Shown here piece by piece: positions 55,504 through 63,219 of a DNA stretch of 64,000 nt. Made by a program: the position numbers and the translations under genes. The notes under the pieces were generated by a model, which was not told the DNA's origin, ran no database searches, and worked only from the letters and a program-made list of their open reading frames with translations. The stretch lies in assembly GCA_052400665.1 (NCBI GenBank), contig JBQTGK010000008.1. One strand, written 5' to 3'. How positions within the stretch are numbered: position 1 is the first letter of the stretch; each line of letters begins with the position of its first letter. This DNA is from JBQTGK01 sp052400665 (GTDB taxonomy: Bacteria; Bacteroidota; Bacteroidia; Bacteroidales; Marinifilaceae).

Positions 55504-55591
55504 TAACAAAAAAGAGAGAAAAACACTTCGTTTTTCTCTCTTTTCGTGGTACCACCTGGCCCCGAAAGCTTTCGGGGCGAACCAGAAACAC
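55504..55591 (-). repeat. Partial tRNA-Phe 3' end plus terminator, distal copy
   Basis: Positions 55504-55559 are a perfect 56-base copy of 55962-56017, that is, the tRNA-Phe terminator and the last 13 bases of the tRNA. Then comes an 18-base perfect palindrome CCCCGAAAGCTTTCGGGG (55560-55577) in place of the three T-loop bases, after which tRNA similarity resumes (55578-55591, 12 of 14 bases). The fragment begins right at the stop codon of the GIY-YIG gene. Confidence 0.93.
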
Positions 55592-55878
55592 TATTTATAC
55601 TTTTGTAATAACTTGAATGAAATTTCAGAATACTTTGGTAAATTCTCAATATACTTCTTACTTTTCATTCTTTTTATATGCTTTTCTATTCGTCGCGCCT
55701 GTACAATAGATTCGCATTCTATACAATAAAACAATTCCCAATCTTTTGCCTTTGAGGTAAAGGAATCTTGAAAAGTTCCATTTTGATGCATTTCTATCCT
55801 ATTGGTTAAATCTTTAGTATAACCTACATAATAAATTCCTAACTTAGAACTAACCAATATGTAAACTTCAATTTTCAT
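55591..55878 (-). CDS. GIY-YIG endonuclease next to tRNA-Phe
   Basis: A 95-residue single-domain GIY-YIG nuclease starting MKIEVYILVSSKLGIYYVGYTKDL. It has the GIY/YVG core near residues 15-20, Arg in TNRIEMHQNG near 29 and the metal-binding-type Glu in ARRIEKHIKRMKSKKYIENL near 70. An in-frame start at 56034 lies inside the tRNA and is not credible. The gene is bracketed by a 56-base direct repeat made from the tRNA-Phe 3' end and terminator. The family includes repair-like and homing-like nucleases; the flanking duplication favours a mobile, tRNA-associated role. Confidence 0.85.
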   Translation of the reverse strand: MKIEVYILVSSKLGIYYVGYTKDLTNRIEMHQNGTFQDSFTSKAKDWELFYCIECESIVQARRIEKHIKRMKSKKYIENLPKYSEISFKLLQKYK

Positions 55879-55961
55879 GATCAAAAAATGATTGAATTTT
55901 GCTTTTTTTTTTGCCAAGGCTACCCCATTAAAAAAGCACCAAACTCTCTTGAAAATTAATA

Positions 55962-56017
55962 TAACAAAAAAGAGAGAAAAACACTTCGTTTTTCTCTCTT
56001 TTCGTGGTACCACCTGG
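55962..56017 (-). repeat. tRNA-Phe 3' end plus terminator, proximal copy
   Basis: A 56-base direct repeat identical to 55504-55559. It contains the last 13 bases of the intact tRNA-Phe gene and its rho-independent terminator (AAAAAAGAGAGAAAAAC and a matching arm, 55966-56002). The two copies lie 458 bases apart and enclose the GIY-YIG gene. Confidence 0.93.
55966..56002 (-). terminator. Terminator of tRNA-Phe copy 1
   Basis: A long stem (AAAAAGAGAGAAAAAC / GTTTTTCTCTCTTTT) with a short loop, ending on the minus strand in a T run. An identical hairpin is found at 55508-55544, and a variant with another loop at 58142-58179. Confidence 0.85.
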
Positions 56018-56077
56018 AATCGAACCAGGGACACATGGATTTTCAGTCCATTGCTCTACCAACTGAGCTATGGTACC
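56005..56077 (-). tRNA. tRNA-Phe (GAA), copy 1
   Basis: A 73-base tRNA. The acceptor stem is GGTACCA/TGGTACC, the D-arm has AGCTCAGTTGGTAGAGC, the anticodon loop CTGAAAA carries anticodon GAA, and the T-arm is CCTGG-TTCGATT-CCAGG. CCA is not encoded. The gene is identical to the copies at 58181 and 58284. Confidence 0.97.
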
Positions 56078-56088
56078 CTTTGGTGCTA

Positions 56089-56118
56089 CAAATGTAAGTA
56101 AAAATCCTATTTGGCAAA
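56089..56118 (-). promoter_or_regulatory. Promoter of tRNA-Phe copy 1
   Basis: The minus strand has TTTGC (56114-56118), a 17-base spacer and TACATTTG (56089-56096), 11 bases ahead of the tRNA. This matches the phylum consensus. Confidence 0.6.
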
Positions 56119-56319
56119 ACTATTTATCACCATCTGTAAAAATTACTTATTAAGAGAATATCGAAAGCTATTAAGAATCAATTTTTTCGCTAGTTATTTA
56201 GATTTATTTCAAATATCAAATCCTTTTTTAAGCAATAAATGATAAAATATCCAGTTAAAATTAAACAAGGTATGATTTTTGATAGCAAATAAGCTGAATA
56301 CTAATTATTAAAATACATC

Positions 56320-57621
56320 TTGATGACTTATATTTCATTAAATAAATCGGCAGTACATTTTATTTTAGCCATACTCCTTTCATTTTCTTTTCTCTCCTGC
56401 AACGATGATGATAACAATTCTGAAAGAGAAAATTCCAGTACTATATTTGAAAGTATTGATGCAACAATGAATGAATGGTATTTATGGAATAAGGATATTC
56501 CAAATATAAATTCTTCCGATTACTCTTCGGTTAATGATTATTTTGAAGATTTGCTGGTATCGCAAGATCGTTGGAGTTATATCGCCAATCTTCAGGATCT
56601 GTTAGCCTATTTCGAAAATGGGACCTATACAGGTTACGGACTTGCTTTTAAATATGATAATAATAATGACCTAAGAGTTAAATTAATATTCGAGTCATCA
56701 CCTTTAGTTGCAGAAGGAATAACACGTGGATGGAAACTAAAGCAAATCAATGGTAACATTATTGCTGATTTAACAGATGACCAAATCCTAGATGAATTGG
56801 ATAAATCATCGGCAGACTTCGTTTTTGAAAATGATCTGGGCGAAATAAAAGAGTTCTCAGCTAATCAAATCGAACTTGATCAAAATTCGGTACTAAAAAG
56901 AGAGGTTGTAAACTACCAGGGAACAAAAGTAGCATATCTTGCTTTCGATAGTTTTATTGGCAGTTCGGAAGACGACTTAAACGAAGTATTCGATTATTTT
57001 AAAACTGAAAATGCCGAAGAATTGGTTTTAGATTTACGTTACAATGGAGGAGGGAGCACTTATATTTCAAATCAGCTTGCCAGCTTAATTACTGGCAACA
57101 TATATCAAGGTGAAATTTACTCCAAAACCTTTCACAACAATTCTAAAAGCGGAGAAAACTTTAGCGAAGCATTTTCAGATCAGACTTTAGCATTCGGATT
57201 CAACCGAATATTTGTGATCACGACAGCGTCAACTGCCTCGGCTAGCGAAATGGTGATTAATGGCTTAAAACCTTATCTTGGAAACGAAAATGTAATTTTA
57301 ATTGGAAGTAAAACTCACGGAAAACCAGTAGGTATGTATGTTTTTGAGGTTGAAGAATACGATTTGGCAATTGTACCCATTAGCTTTTCCATAACCAATG
57401 CCAATGATGAAGGAAATTATTTTGAAGGCATTGCTGTAGATTATGAAATATCAGATGATCTGAGTCATGATTTTGGAGATATTAATGAATCGAATTTTAA
57501 AGCTGCTCTAGACTATATCAGCCAGGGAAATTTTCCCGTTGTAACAGCTGCAAAATCTTTATCGACTACAGAAAGAGAATTCAAGAAAAAAGGCTTAGAA
57601 GAGTTGATCGATGCGAATTAA
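56320..57621 (+). CDS. S41 (C-terminal processing) protease lipoprotein
   Basis: A 433-residue lipoprotein (lipobox LSFLSC, then an acidic NDDDNN linker). An N-terminal helical region is followed by a PDZ-like domain (about 105-180) and the tail-specific protease domain. The protease domain has LVLDLRYNGGGS near 245, the nucleophile Ser in TTASTASASEMV near 307 and the Lys in IGSKTHGKPVG near 331. The family degrades or trims exported proteins. It is a single-gene unit with a terminator, lying between tRNA-Phe loci. Confidence 0.92.
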   Translation: MMTYISLNKSAVHFILAILLSFSFLSCNDDDNNSERENSSTIFESIDATMNEWYLWNKDIPNINSSDYSSVNDYFEDLLVSQDRWSYIANLQDLLAYFENGTYTGYGLAFKYDNNNDLRVKLIFESSPLVAEGITRGWKLKQINGNIIADLTDDQILDELDKSSADFVFENDLGEIKEFSANQIELDQNSVLKREVVNYQGTKVAYLAFDSFIGSSEDDLNEVFDYFKTENAEELVLDLRYNGGGSTYISNQLASLITGNIYQGEIYSKTFHNNSKSGENFSEAFSDQTLAFGFNRIFVITTASTASASEMVINGLKPYLGNENVILIGSKTHGKPVGMYVFEVEEYDLAIVPISFSITNANDEGNYFEGIAVDYEISDDLSHDFGDINESNFKAALDYISQGNFPVVTAAKSLSTTEREFKKKGLEELIDAN

Positions 57622-57636
57622 ACCATAACACAATAC

Positions 57637-57676
57637 AAAAAAGAGCCAGTAATCAATCATGACTACTGGCTCTTTC
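57637..57676. terminator. Bidirectional terminator
   Basis: The stem AAAAAGAGCCAGTA/TACTGGCTCTTT has a loop of about 12 bases. It lies between the convergent S41 protease and PH-domain genes. Confidence 0.85.
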
Positions 57677-57689
57677 TTATACAGGCTCT

Positions 57690-58103
57690 TTAAAAATCAA
57701 CATCTGTACTATCAATATTTGGATTAACTTCTTTCAAATTCCGAATAAATGCTTTTTTATTTTGAGGAGAGATTAATACTGTATCATATTGATTATATCT
57801 AATTTCTATTCTATCTAGAGAATTGGCAGGTGAACTAATCAAATTTCGACTCTTTGAAATACTTTTAATTGTTTCAATCTGAATAGAAATATCAACTACA
57901 AACCCACTTTTGATATTCAATACTTGATCATGAATAACATACTGGGTTGATGAGAAAATATAGCCAATAAATACCCCTACTAAACCTATAATTACTACAC
58001 CGATCCAGGCTCCTTGATATAGCGAAATTACGCTTAAGCCACCTAAAACTACAATTAAAAAAATAAGAATTCCTGTTCCAATTTTAGATTGATATTTTTT
58101 CAT
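57690..58103 (-). CDS. Membrane protein with bacterial PH domain
   Basis: A 137-residue protein. Two transmembrane helices (about 9-28 and 31-52) come first, then a small beta-rich domain of the bacterial PH type (YVIHDQVLNIKSGFVVDISIQIETIKSISKS, and SLDRIEIRYN) of the former DUF1200 group. The C-terminus is acidic. The function is unknown. It ends near the terminator shared with the S41 protease. Confidence 0.75.
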   Translation of the reverse strand: MKKYQSKIGTGILIFLIVVLGGLSVISLYQGAWIGVVIIGLVGVFIGYIFSSTQYVIHDQVLNIKSGFVVDISIQIETIKSISKSRNLISSPANSLDRIEIRYNQYDTVLISPQNKKAFIRNLKEVNPNIDSTDVDF

Positions 58104-58141
58104 TTGATACTATTCGATTACAATATCAAATATACAAAAAT

Positions 58142-58179
58142 AAAAAAGAGAGAAAAACAGTAAGCTCTTCTCTCTTTTT
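58142..58179 (-). terminator. Terminator of the tandem tRNA-Phe pair
   Basis: AAAAAAGAGAGAAAAAC pairs imperfectly with CTTCTCTCTTTTT. The first arm matches the terminators at 55508 and 55966, but the loop differs, so the three terminators share ancestry. Confidence 0.75.
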
Positions 58180-58180
58180 G

Positions 58181-58253
58181 TGGTACCACCTGGAATCGAA
58201 CCAGGGACACATGGATTTTCAGTCCATTGCTCTACCAACTGAGCTATGGTACC
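58181..58253 (-). tRNA. tRNA-Phe (GAA), copy 2
   Basis: A 73-base gene identical to the copy at 56005-56077. It is the downstream member of a pair separated by 30 bases. Confidence 0.97.
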
Positions 58254-58283
58254 CCTTGGTATTTTGCTCGAAGAAAAAGGATG

Positions 58284-58356
58284 TGGTACCACCTGGAATC
58301 GAACCAGGGACACATGGATTTTCAGTCCATTGCTCTACCAACTGAGCTATGGTACC
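58284..58356 (-). tRNA. tRNA-Phe (GAA), copy 3
   Basis: A 73-base gene identical to the other two copies. It is the first gene of a tandem pair transcribed leftward from the promoter at 58375-58405. Confidence 0.97.
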
Positions 58357-58374
58357 CTCTTTACTTGAGCGATG

Positions 58375-58405
58375 CAAAAGTACGTAAAAATTTTACACCT
58401 CCAAA
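58375..58405 (-). promoter_or_regulatory. Promoter of the tandem tRNA-Phe pair
   Basis: The minus strand reads TTTGG (58401-58405), an 18-base spacer and TACTTTTGC (-7 box at 58375-58382), 18 bases ahead of the first tRNA. Confidence 0.65.
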
Positions 58406-58456
58406 TAAAATCAAGAAAATTAGAAAGGAAATTTAATCGTATTGTAAACTTCTTGT

Positions 58457-58464
58457 TACCTTTG
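58457..58464 (+). promoter_or_regulatory. -7 element of M16 protease gene
   Basis: TACCTTTG followed by CAGCC fits TAnnTTTG and shares the GCAGCC extension with the three leftward promoters at 113-465. It lies 19 bases ahead of the ATG. Confidence 0.6.
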
Positions 58465-58483
58465 CAGCCTAATAAAAAAGTAT

Positions 58484-59704
58484 ATGATATTCGAAACTCA
58501 CACATTATCAAACGGTATCCGTTTAATTCATCGTCCGGTAAGTGCTAAGGTGGCACATTGCGGAATTATTTTGAATACGGGTTCACGAGATGAGAAAGAA
58601 GAAGAATGGGGAATTGCTCACTTTATAGAGCATGTGGTGTTTAAAGGAACAACAAAACGTAAGGCATATCATATTCTAAGTAGAATGGAAGATGTTGGTG
58701 GTGAACTAAATGCCTACACAACCAAAGAAGAAACCTGTGTTTATACTACCTTTCTTAATAAAGATTATAAAAGAGCTCTTGAGCTTATAAGCGATATTAC
58801 CTTTAATTCTGTTTTCCCAGAAAAAGAACTCGAAAAAGAAAAAGAAGTAATCCTTGATGAAATTAACTCGTACAAAGATTCTCCATCGGAATTAATATTT
58901 GATGATTTTGAAGAATTAGTCTTCACTAAAGATCCAATTGGACGAAATATACTTGGAACACCAAAGCATATTAAAGCTTTTAAACGTGATGATATTTTAA
59001 ATTTTATCGAGAATAATTACCATACCGATCAAATGGTAATTAGTTCGGTTGGAAATATCGAGTTTAAGAAATTAATAAAAATGGTAGAAAAATTCTTCGG
59101 CCAAATTCCTGAAAATATTCGTACCAAAGAAAGAATTAAACCCAATTCATACATTCCAAGAACACAAACCATAGAAAAAAACACTTTTCAAAGACATTGC
59201 GTTTTAGGAAATATAGCTTATGATGCCAATGATGAAAAAAGAATACCTCTTTCGCTTTTAACAAATATATTAGGCGGTCCTGGTATGAATTCCCGCTTAA
59301 ATTTATCGCTTCGTGAGAAATACGGATTAGCTTATAATATCGAAGCAAACTACTCACCTTATGCAGATACTGGTGTTTTTAGTATTTATTTCGGAACCGA
59401 CAAAGGTTATCTTGACAAATGCTTGCAATTGATCCACAAAGAAATGGATTTACTTTGCTCGAAGAAATTAGGGCCCGGACAATTAACAAAAGCTAAAAAT
59501 CAAATGATTGGCCAAATTGCTATTTCCTCTGAAAACAATGAAAATTTAATGCTGAACATAGGAAAAAGCTTTCTTCTTTACAATCGTGTTGATTCTCTTG
59601 AGGAAATTTACCAAAAAGTGGAATCCATTACTGCAGAACAGTTACAAGAAGTTGCCAAAGAAATTTTAAACAAAGAAAAATTAACCACTTTGATGTATAA
59701 ATAA
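58484..59704 (+). CDS. M16-family zinc protease
   Basis: A 406-residue inverzincin. The inverted zinc motif H46-F-I-E49-H50 and the downstream Glu within KEKEVILDEIN near 125 are present, followed by the inactive-like C-terminal half (GGPGMNSRLNLSLREKYGLAYN near 270). No signal peptide is seen, so it is probably cytoplasmic, like mitochondrial-processing-peptidase relatives. Its promoter lies just upstream. It may be co-expressed with the O-methyltransferase 97 bases on. Confidence 0.92.
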   Translation: MIFETHTLSNGIRLIHRPVSAKVAHCGIILNTGSRDEKEEEWGIAHFIEHVVFKGTTKRKAYHILSRMEDVGGELNAYTTKEETCVYTTFLNKDYKRALELISDITFNSVFPEKELEKEKEVILDEINSYKDSPSELIFDDFEELVFTKDPIGRNILGTPKHIKAFKRDDILNFIENNYHTDQMVISSVGNIEFKKLIKMVEKFFGQIPENIRTKERIKPNSYIPRTQTIEKNTFQRHCVLGNIAYDANDEKRIPLSLLTNILGGPGMNSRLNLSLREKYGLAYNIEANYSPYADTGVFSIYFGTDKGYLDKCLQLIHKEMDLLCSKKLGPGQLTKAKNQMIGQIAISSENNENLMLNIGKSFLLYNRVDSLEEIYQKVESITAEQLQEVAKEILNKEKLTTLMYK

Positions 59705-59801
59705 GATTTCGTGAGTTAGTAATTTTGTGAATTAAGATGCACACACAGCTATAAGAAACCAAAATTATAATTTTTACGAACACGCAAAATCATAATATTC
59801 C

Positions 59802-60443
59802 ATGTTGGAGATAAATAAAGAATTAGAAGATTATATCCTTAACCATACTGAAGAAGAAGATCAAATACTGAAAAATTTATCAAGAGAAACTCATGTTAAA
59901 ATGCTTCGCCCGAGAATGTTATCGGGTCATTTGCAAGGCAAGTTTCTTAAAATGATTTGCCAGATGATGAATCCAAAACGTGTTTTGGAAATTGGTACTT
60001 ATACAGGCTATTCGGCAATTAGCATGGCCAAGGGAACTTCTGATGATTGTGAAATTCATACCATCGACCATAATGATGAACTGGAATATTTCACTCGCAA
60101 ATTTATTAAACAAGCCAATTGTGAAAATAAAATTAAATTCCACATTGGTGATGCTTTAGAGATTATTCCCACCCTCGATGAAAAATTCGATATGGTTTTT
60201 ATTGATGCCGATAAACGTCAATACATAGAGTATTTCGAAGCTATTTTTCCAAAACTAAAGCAAGGTGGTTTTATTCTTGCCGATGATGTTTTATGGGATG
60301 GTAAAGTGATTGACCATGTTGATCCGAACGACAGGCAGACTCAGGGAATTTTAGCATTTAATGAATACATTCAGAAAGACGACAGAGTTGAAAATTTAAT
60401 GCTCCCAATTCGCCATGGATTAATGATGATTAGGAAAAAATAA
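59802..60443 (+). CDS. SAM-dependent O-methyltransferase
   Basis: A 213-residue class I methyltransferase of the O-methyltransferase family 3 (COMT-like). Motif I is VLEIGTYTGYSAISMAKG near residue 65, the Asp-rich metal and SAM segment is FDMVFIDADKRQY near 130, and GGFILADDVLWDGKV is near 157. The substrate is probably a catechol-like small molecule. It lies downstream of the M16 gene on the same strand. Confidence 0.9.
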   Translation: MLEINKELEDYILNHTEEEDQILKNLSRETHVKMLRPRMLSGHLQGKFLKMICQMMNPKRVLEIGTYTGYSAISMAKGTSDDCEIHTIDHNDELEYFTRKFIKQANCENKIKFHIGDALEIIPTLDEKFDMVFIDADKRQYIEYFEAIFPKLKQGGFILADDVLWDGKVIDHVDPNDRQTQGILAFNEYIQKDDRVENLMLPIRHGLMMIRKK

Positions 60444-60563
60444 TACTTCAAATTCCCAAAATAAAATCCCAAGAATAAAAAATAACTCACAAATACTTTC
60501 AATTTGAATTTCTCCCTTATTATGGGAGATGCCAAAATGTAAAGAATGCTACTTATTTAAAAA

Positions 60564-61340
60564 TTACAAATCAATAATTTTTACAAGAACAGTAGCACCA
60601 AGGTTAAGATGACCTTTCTTTTGAATCAGTTTCCAGCCTCGCTTTTTTAGTTCTTTTTCAATTCCGCCATTAAGCATTCCATGAGCAACCAAAACGGCTG
60701 TTTCCTCTAGTTTTGCCACTTTAATTAAATTTTCGGCAGCCATACTAGCGCGCAACTTAGCCTCTTTCCGGCTCTCTATTCCATTGTGATTGTATCCCAG
60801 CATCCAGCTTCCCCGGCTAAAGGCCTGCCATATCACCAATGGTAATTTAATAATACTATTGGCATTTATCATTCGTATTTCATATTCCCTAAAAATCGAA
60901 TCGGAAACTATAGGAAATTGATCAGCAAAAATACGTAAAGCAGTTTCCTGCGAACGAGGAAGGTTAGAACAATAAATAATATGATTCGCATTTAAATTTA
61001 CTTTCACTAAACTTTTGTCGATTGGAACAACTGGAACAGAATTGTAATCGCGAACATACTGCTGAGCTTCCTGTGCAGAGTAAAAAAGTTTCTTTTTTAA
61101 ATTTGGTTTAGCATGACGAATCAAGTAAATCTGCAACATTCGCTTCCCCTCTTTCCTTAAGTCTCGTTGGATATTAGAATCAATCTCGTTAATACAAGTT
61201 ATCCCAGAACACTCATTTACAGACAATTCAAATTTTGATTTTTCTCTGAAATGCAAAAAACGAGAGCAGCCAAATAAACAAACAATTGCTAAAAGAACTG
61301 CAATACTTATCGATATGGAAATAAACTTTTTCAAATTCAT
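60564..61340 (-). CDS. Membrane-anchored histidine phosphatase
   Basis: A 258-residue protein with an N-terminal hydrophobic segment (about 5-25, ending LFGCSRF, a possible lipobox) and a phosphoglycerate-mutase-like domain. The RHA signature is LIRHAKPN near 75, the second Arg is in CSNLPRSQETALR near 128 and the second His is in VLVAHGMLNGG near 226. The substrate is unknown. It converges on the O-methyltransferase gene, with only a small CTCCC/GGGAG hairpin at 60511-60529 between. Confidence 0.85.
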   Translation of the reverse strand: MNLKKFISISISIAVLLAIVCLFGCSRFLHFREKSKFELSVNECSGITCINEIDSNIQRDLRKEGKRMLQIYLIRHAKPNLKKKLFYSAQEAQQYVRDYNSVPVVPIDKSLVKVNLNANHIIYCSNLPRSQETALRIFADQFPIVSDSIFREYEIRMINANSIIKLPLVIWQAFSRGSWMLGYNHNGIESRKEAKLRASMAAENLIKVAKLEETAVLVAHGMLNGGIEKELKKRGWKLIQKKGHLNLGATVLVKIIDL

Positions 61341-61499
61341 TTAATATTTATTTGAGAGCAGCAAATTTATAAAATTCTAAAGAGTACTGACTCTTATTTA
61401 GGTGATCTATTGAAAATTTAAATTCACAATACTGCTGATTCTTATAATTTTCATAAAAAATAGAAGAGAGATACTGTTACAACGAAACACAAAAATCAA

Positions 61500-61507
61500 T
61501 ATCTTTG
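61500..61507 (+). promoter_or_regulatory. -7 element of selD
   Basis: TATCTTTG followed by C fits TAnnTTTG, 25 bases ahead of the selD ATG. Confidence 0.55.
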
Positions 61508-61532
61508 CTGAGTCATAAAAAGATCATAATAC

Positions 61533-62573
61533 ATGGAAATTAAAAAACTAACTCAGTTTAGTCCGGGAGCCGGATGTGGCTGTAAAATTTCACCTAAAGA
61601 TTTGGAATGCATATTAAAAAGCAGCACTCCCAGAGTTCCAAACCCTAATCTTTTGGTAGGTAACGATACAAAGGACGATGCTGCAGTTTTCGATTTAGGA
61701 AACGGTCAGGCTTTAATTAGCACAACCGATTTTTTTACTCCAATTGTTGATGATCCTTATGATTTTGGTAGAATTGCTGCAACCAATGCCATTAGCGATA
61801 TTTATGCCATGGGAGGAAAGCCAATTATGGCATTAGCAATTTTAGCCTGGCCTCTGGAAAAATTATCAACAGATATCGCTCAAAAAGTTGTTGAGGGAGC
61901 AAGAGATGTTTGTGCCGATGCTGGAATTCAACTGGCGGGAGGACATTCCATTGATATTGCCGATCCCGTTTTTGGTTTATCGGTAAATGGAGTTGTTGCA
62001 ACCGAGCGTGTTAAAAAGAACAATACTGCTACTCCTAATTGCACTCTTTATATCACCAAACCATTGGGTATTGGCGTACTTACAACTGCCGAAAAAAAGA
62101 AATTAATCGCACACGAAAACAACAAAATAGCTGTTGACTTAATGTGCAGTCTAAACAAAGTAGGAGTTGTATTTGGCGAGCAGGAATACATTAAATCGAT
62201 GACCGATGTTACTGGATTCGGACTTTTAGGCCACCTAAGCGAAATTTGCGAAGGCAGCAATGTTAATGCTGTAATTGAATACGATGCTGTTCCAAAAATC
62301 AATGGCGTTGAAAAATTAATTCAGCAAGGAAGTACTCCAGGAGGAACAAAACGAAACTGGGCTTCTTATGGCCATTTAATTGGTAAAATTACCGAAAATC
62401 AAAAAGCATTATTATGCGATCCTCAAACCAGTGGTGGATTGCTTGTTGCAGTAGACAACAATAAGACTGAAGAGTTCGTGACATTAGCAAAAAAAGAAGG
62501 TTTCGACTTAAGTCCAATAGGTAAATTAGTAGAAAGAAAGAACGATAACGAAGCATATATCAGCGTAAAATAA
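61533..62573 (+). CDS. selD: Selenide, water dikinase
   Basis: Makes selenophosphate from selenide and ATP, the selenium donor for tRNA 2-selenouridine and/or selenocysteine. The 346-residue protein has the active-site loop GAGCGCK with Cys15 and Lys18, equivalent to Cys17 and Lys20 of E. coli SelD, so it is the Cys form. Metal and ATP segments are DDAAVFDLG near 49, TTDFFTPIVDDPYDFGRIAA near 65 and GGHSIDIADPVFGL near 135. The YedF-like gene follows after 2 bases. Confidence 0.95.
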   Translation: MEIKKLTQFSPGAGCGCKISPKDLECILKSSTPRVPNPNLLVGNDTKDDAAVFDLGNGQALISTTDFFTPIVDDPYDFGRIAATNAISDIYAMGGKPIMALAILAWPLEKLSTDIAQKVVEGARDVCADAGIQLAGGHSIDIADPVFGLSVNGVVATERVKKNNTATPNCTLYITKPLGIGVLTTAEKKKLIAHENNKIAVDLMCSLNKVGVVFGEQEYIKSMTDVTGFGLLGHLSEICEGSNVNAVIEYDAVPKINGVEKLIQQGSTPGGTKRNWASYGHLIGKITENQKALLCDPQTSGGLLVAVDNNKTEEFVTLAKKEGFDLSPIGKLVERKNDNEAYISVK

Positions 62574-62575
62574 TC

Positions 62576-62917
62576 ATGCATAAAAATACATTAATACAAG
62601 TTACCCAAAATGGAATGGGTTCGGGAAGCGAAGAATTAGGTCTTAAGTTAGCTACAAACTATTTTAAACTACTCAATGCTGATAACAGATTACCAAAAAT
62701 TATGGTATTCTATAATGCAGGAGTAAAACTACTTTGCGAAAACTCACCTGCTCTCGAAGCCTTACAGAATTTAATAGAAAAAGGAGTTAAAATAGTTGCC
62801 TGTAAAACCTGTCTTGATTTTTATGGTTTATCCAATAAAATTAAAATAGGTACAGTTGGCAGTATGCCCGATATTATTACTCTACAAGCTAATGCCGATA
62901 AAGTAATTAATCTGTAA
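62576..62917 (+). CDS. YedF-like DsrE-family selenium protein
   Basis: A 113-residue protein matching the C-terminal DsrE-like half of YedF (selenium metabolism), with MGSGSEELGLKL near 15, VFYNAGVKLLCE near 45 and the conserved VACKTCLDFYGL near 80. The TusA-like N-terminal half of full YedF is absent. It starts 2 bases after selD ends. Selenium carrier or trafficking is the usual suggestion for the family. Confidence 0.88.
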   Translation: MHKNTLIQVTQNGMGSGSEELGLKLATNYFKLLNADNRLPKIMVFYNAGVKLLCENSPALEALQNLIEKGVKIVACKTCLDFYGLSNKIKIGTVGSMPDIITLQANADKVINL

Positions 62918-62935
62918 AACAGAACTTACAATACA

Positions 62936-62976
62936 TAAAAAAGTGCTTATCTATTATTTAGGTAAGCACTTTTTCT
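62936..62976. terminator. Terminator after selD-yedF
   Basis: The stem AAAAAAGTGCTTA/TAAGCACTTTTT with a 13-base loop lies 19 bases past the YedF-like stop. The following 62977-63219 shows no other feature. Confidence 0.85.
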
Positions 62977-63219
62977 ATTTATAAAAATCCGGTAAGACAA
63001 AACTTCTGAAATAGCAATGCCAATTTAAGGATAATCAAAGCAACTTCTTCTCAACACATATCCCTATCTCATAATCAAACTATAACGCACAACTTTACCA
63101 GGCAATTGTTAAAAGATTAGGTAAAACTTTGTATATTTAATACACTAACAACGAATAAAATTTCACACATTCTATTCACTCATAAAAGTGTCTTATATTG
63201 CTTATCAAAACATAATCAA

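Noticed and set aside
55406..55591. 61-codon frame overlapping the tRNA fragment
   Set aside because: It runs through the terminator hairpin and tRNA remnant and ends in non-coding AT-rich DNA.
55879..56034. Extended N-terminus of the GIY-YIG protein
   Set aside because: The extension would be translated from the tRNA-Phe 3' end and its terminator; the family begins at MKIEVYIL (55878).
58110..58436. Frames of 67-69 codons across the tandem tRNA-Phe genes
   Set aside because: They coincide with tRNA bodies on either strand and have no protein features.
61533..62573. Selenocysteine form of SelD
   Set aside because: The active-site codons are Cys, with no in-frame TGA, and no SECIS-like element was sought with success.
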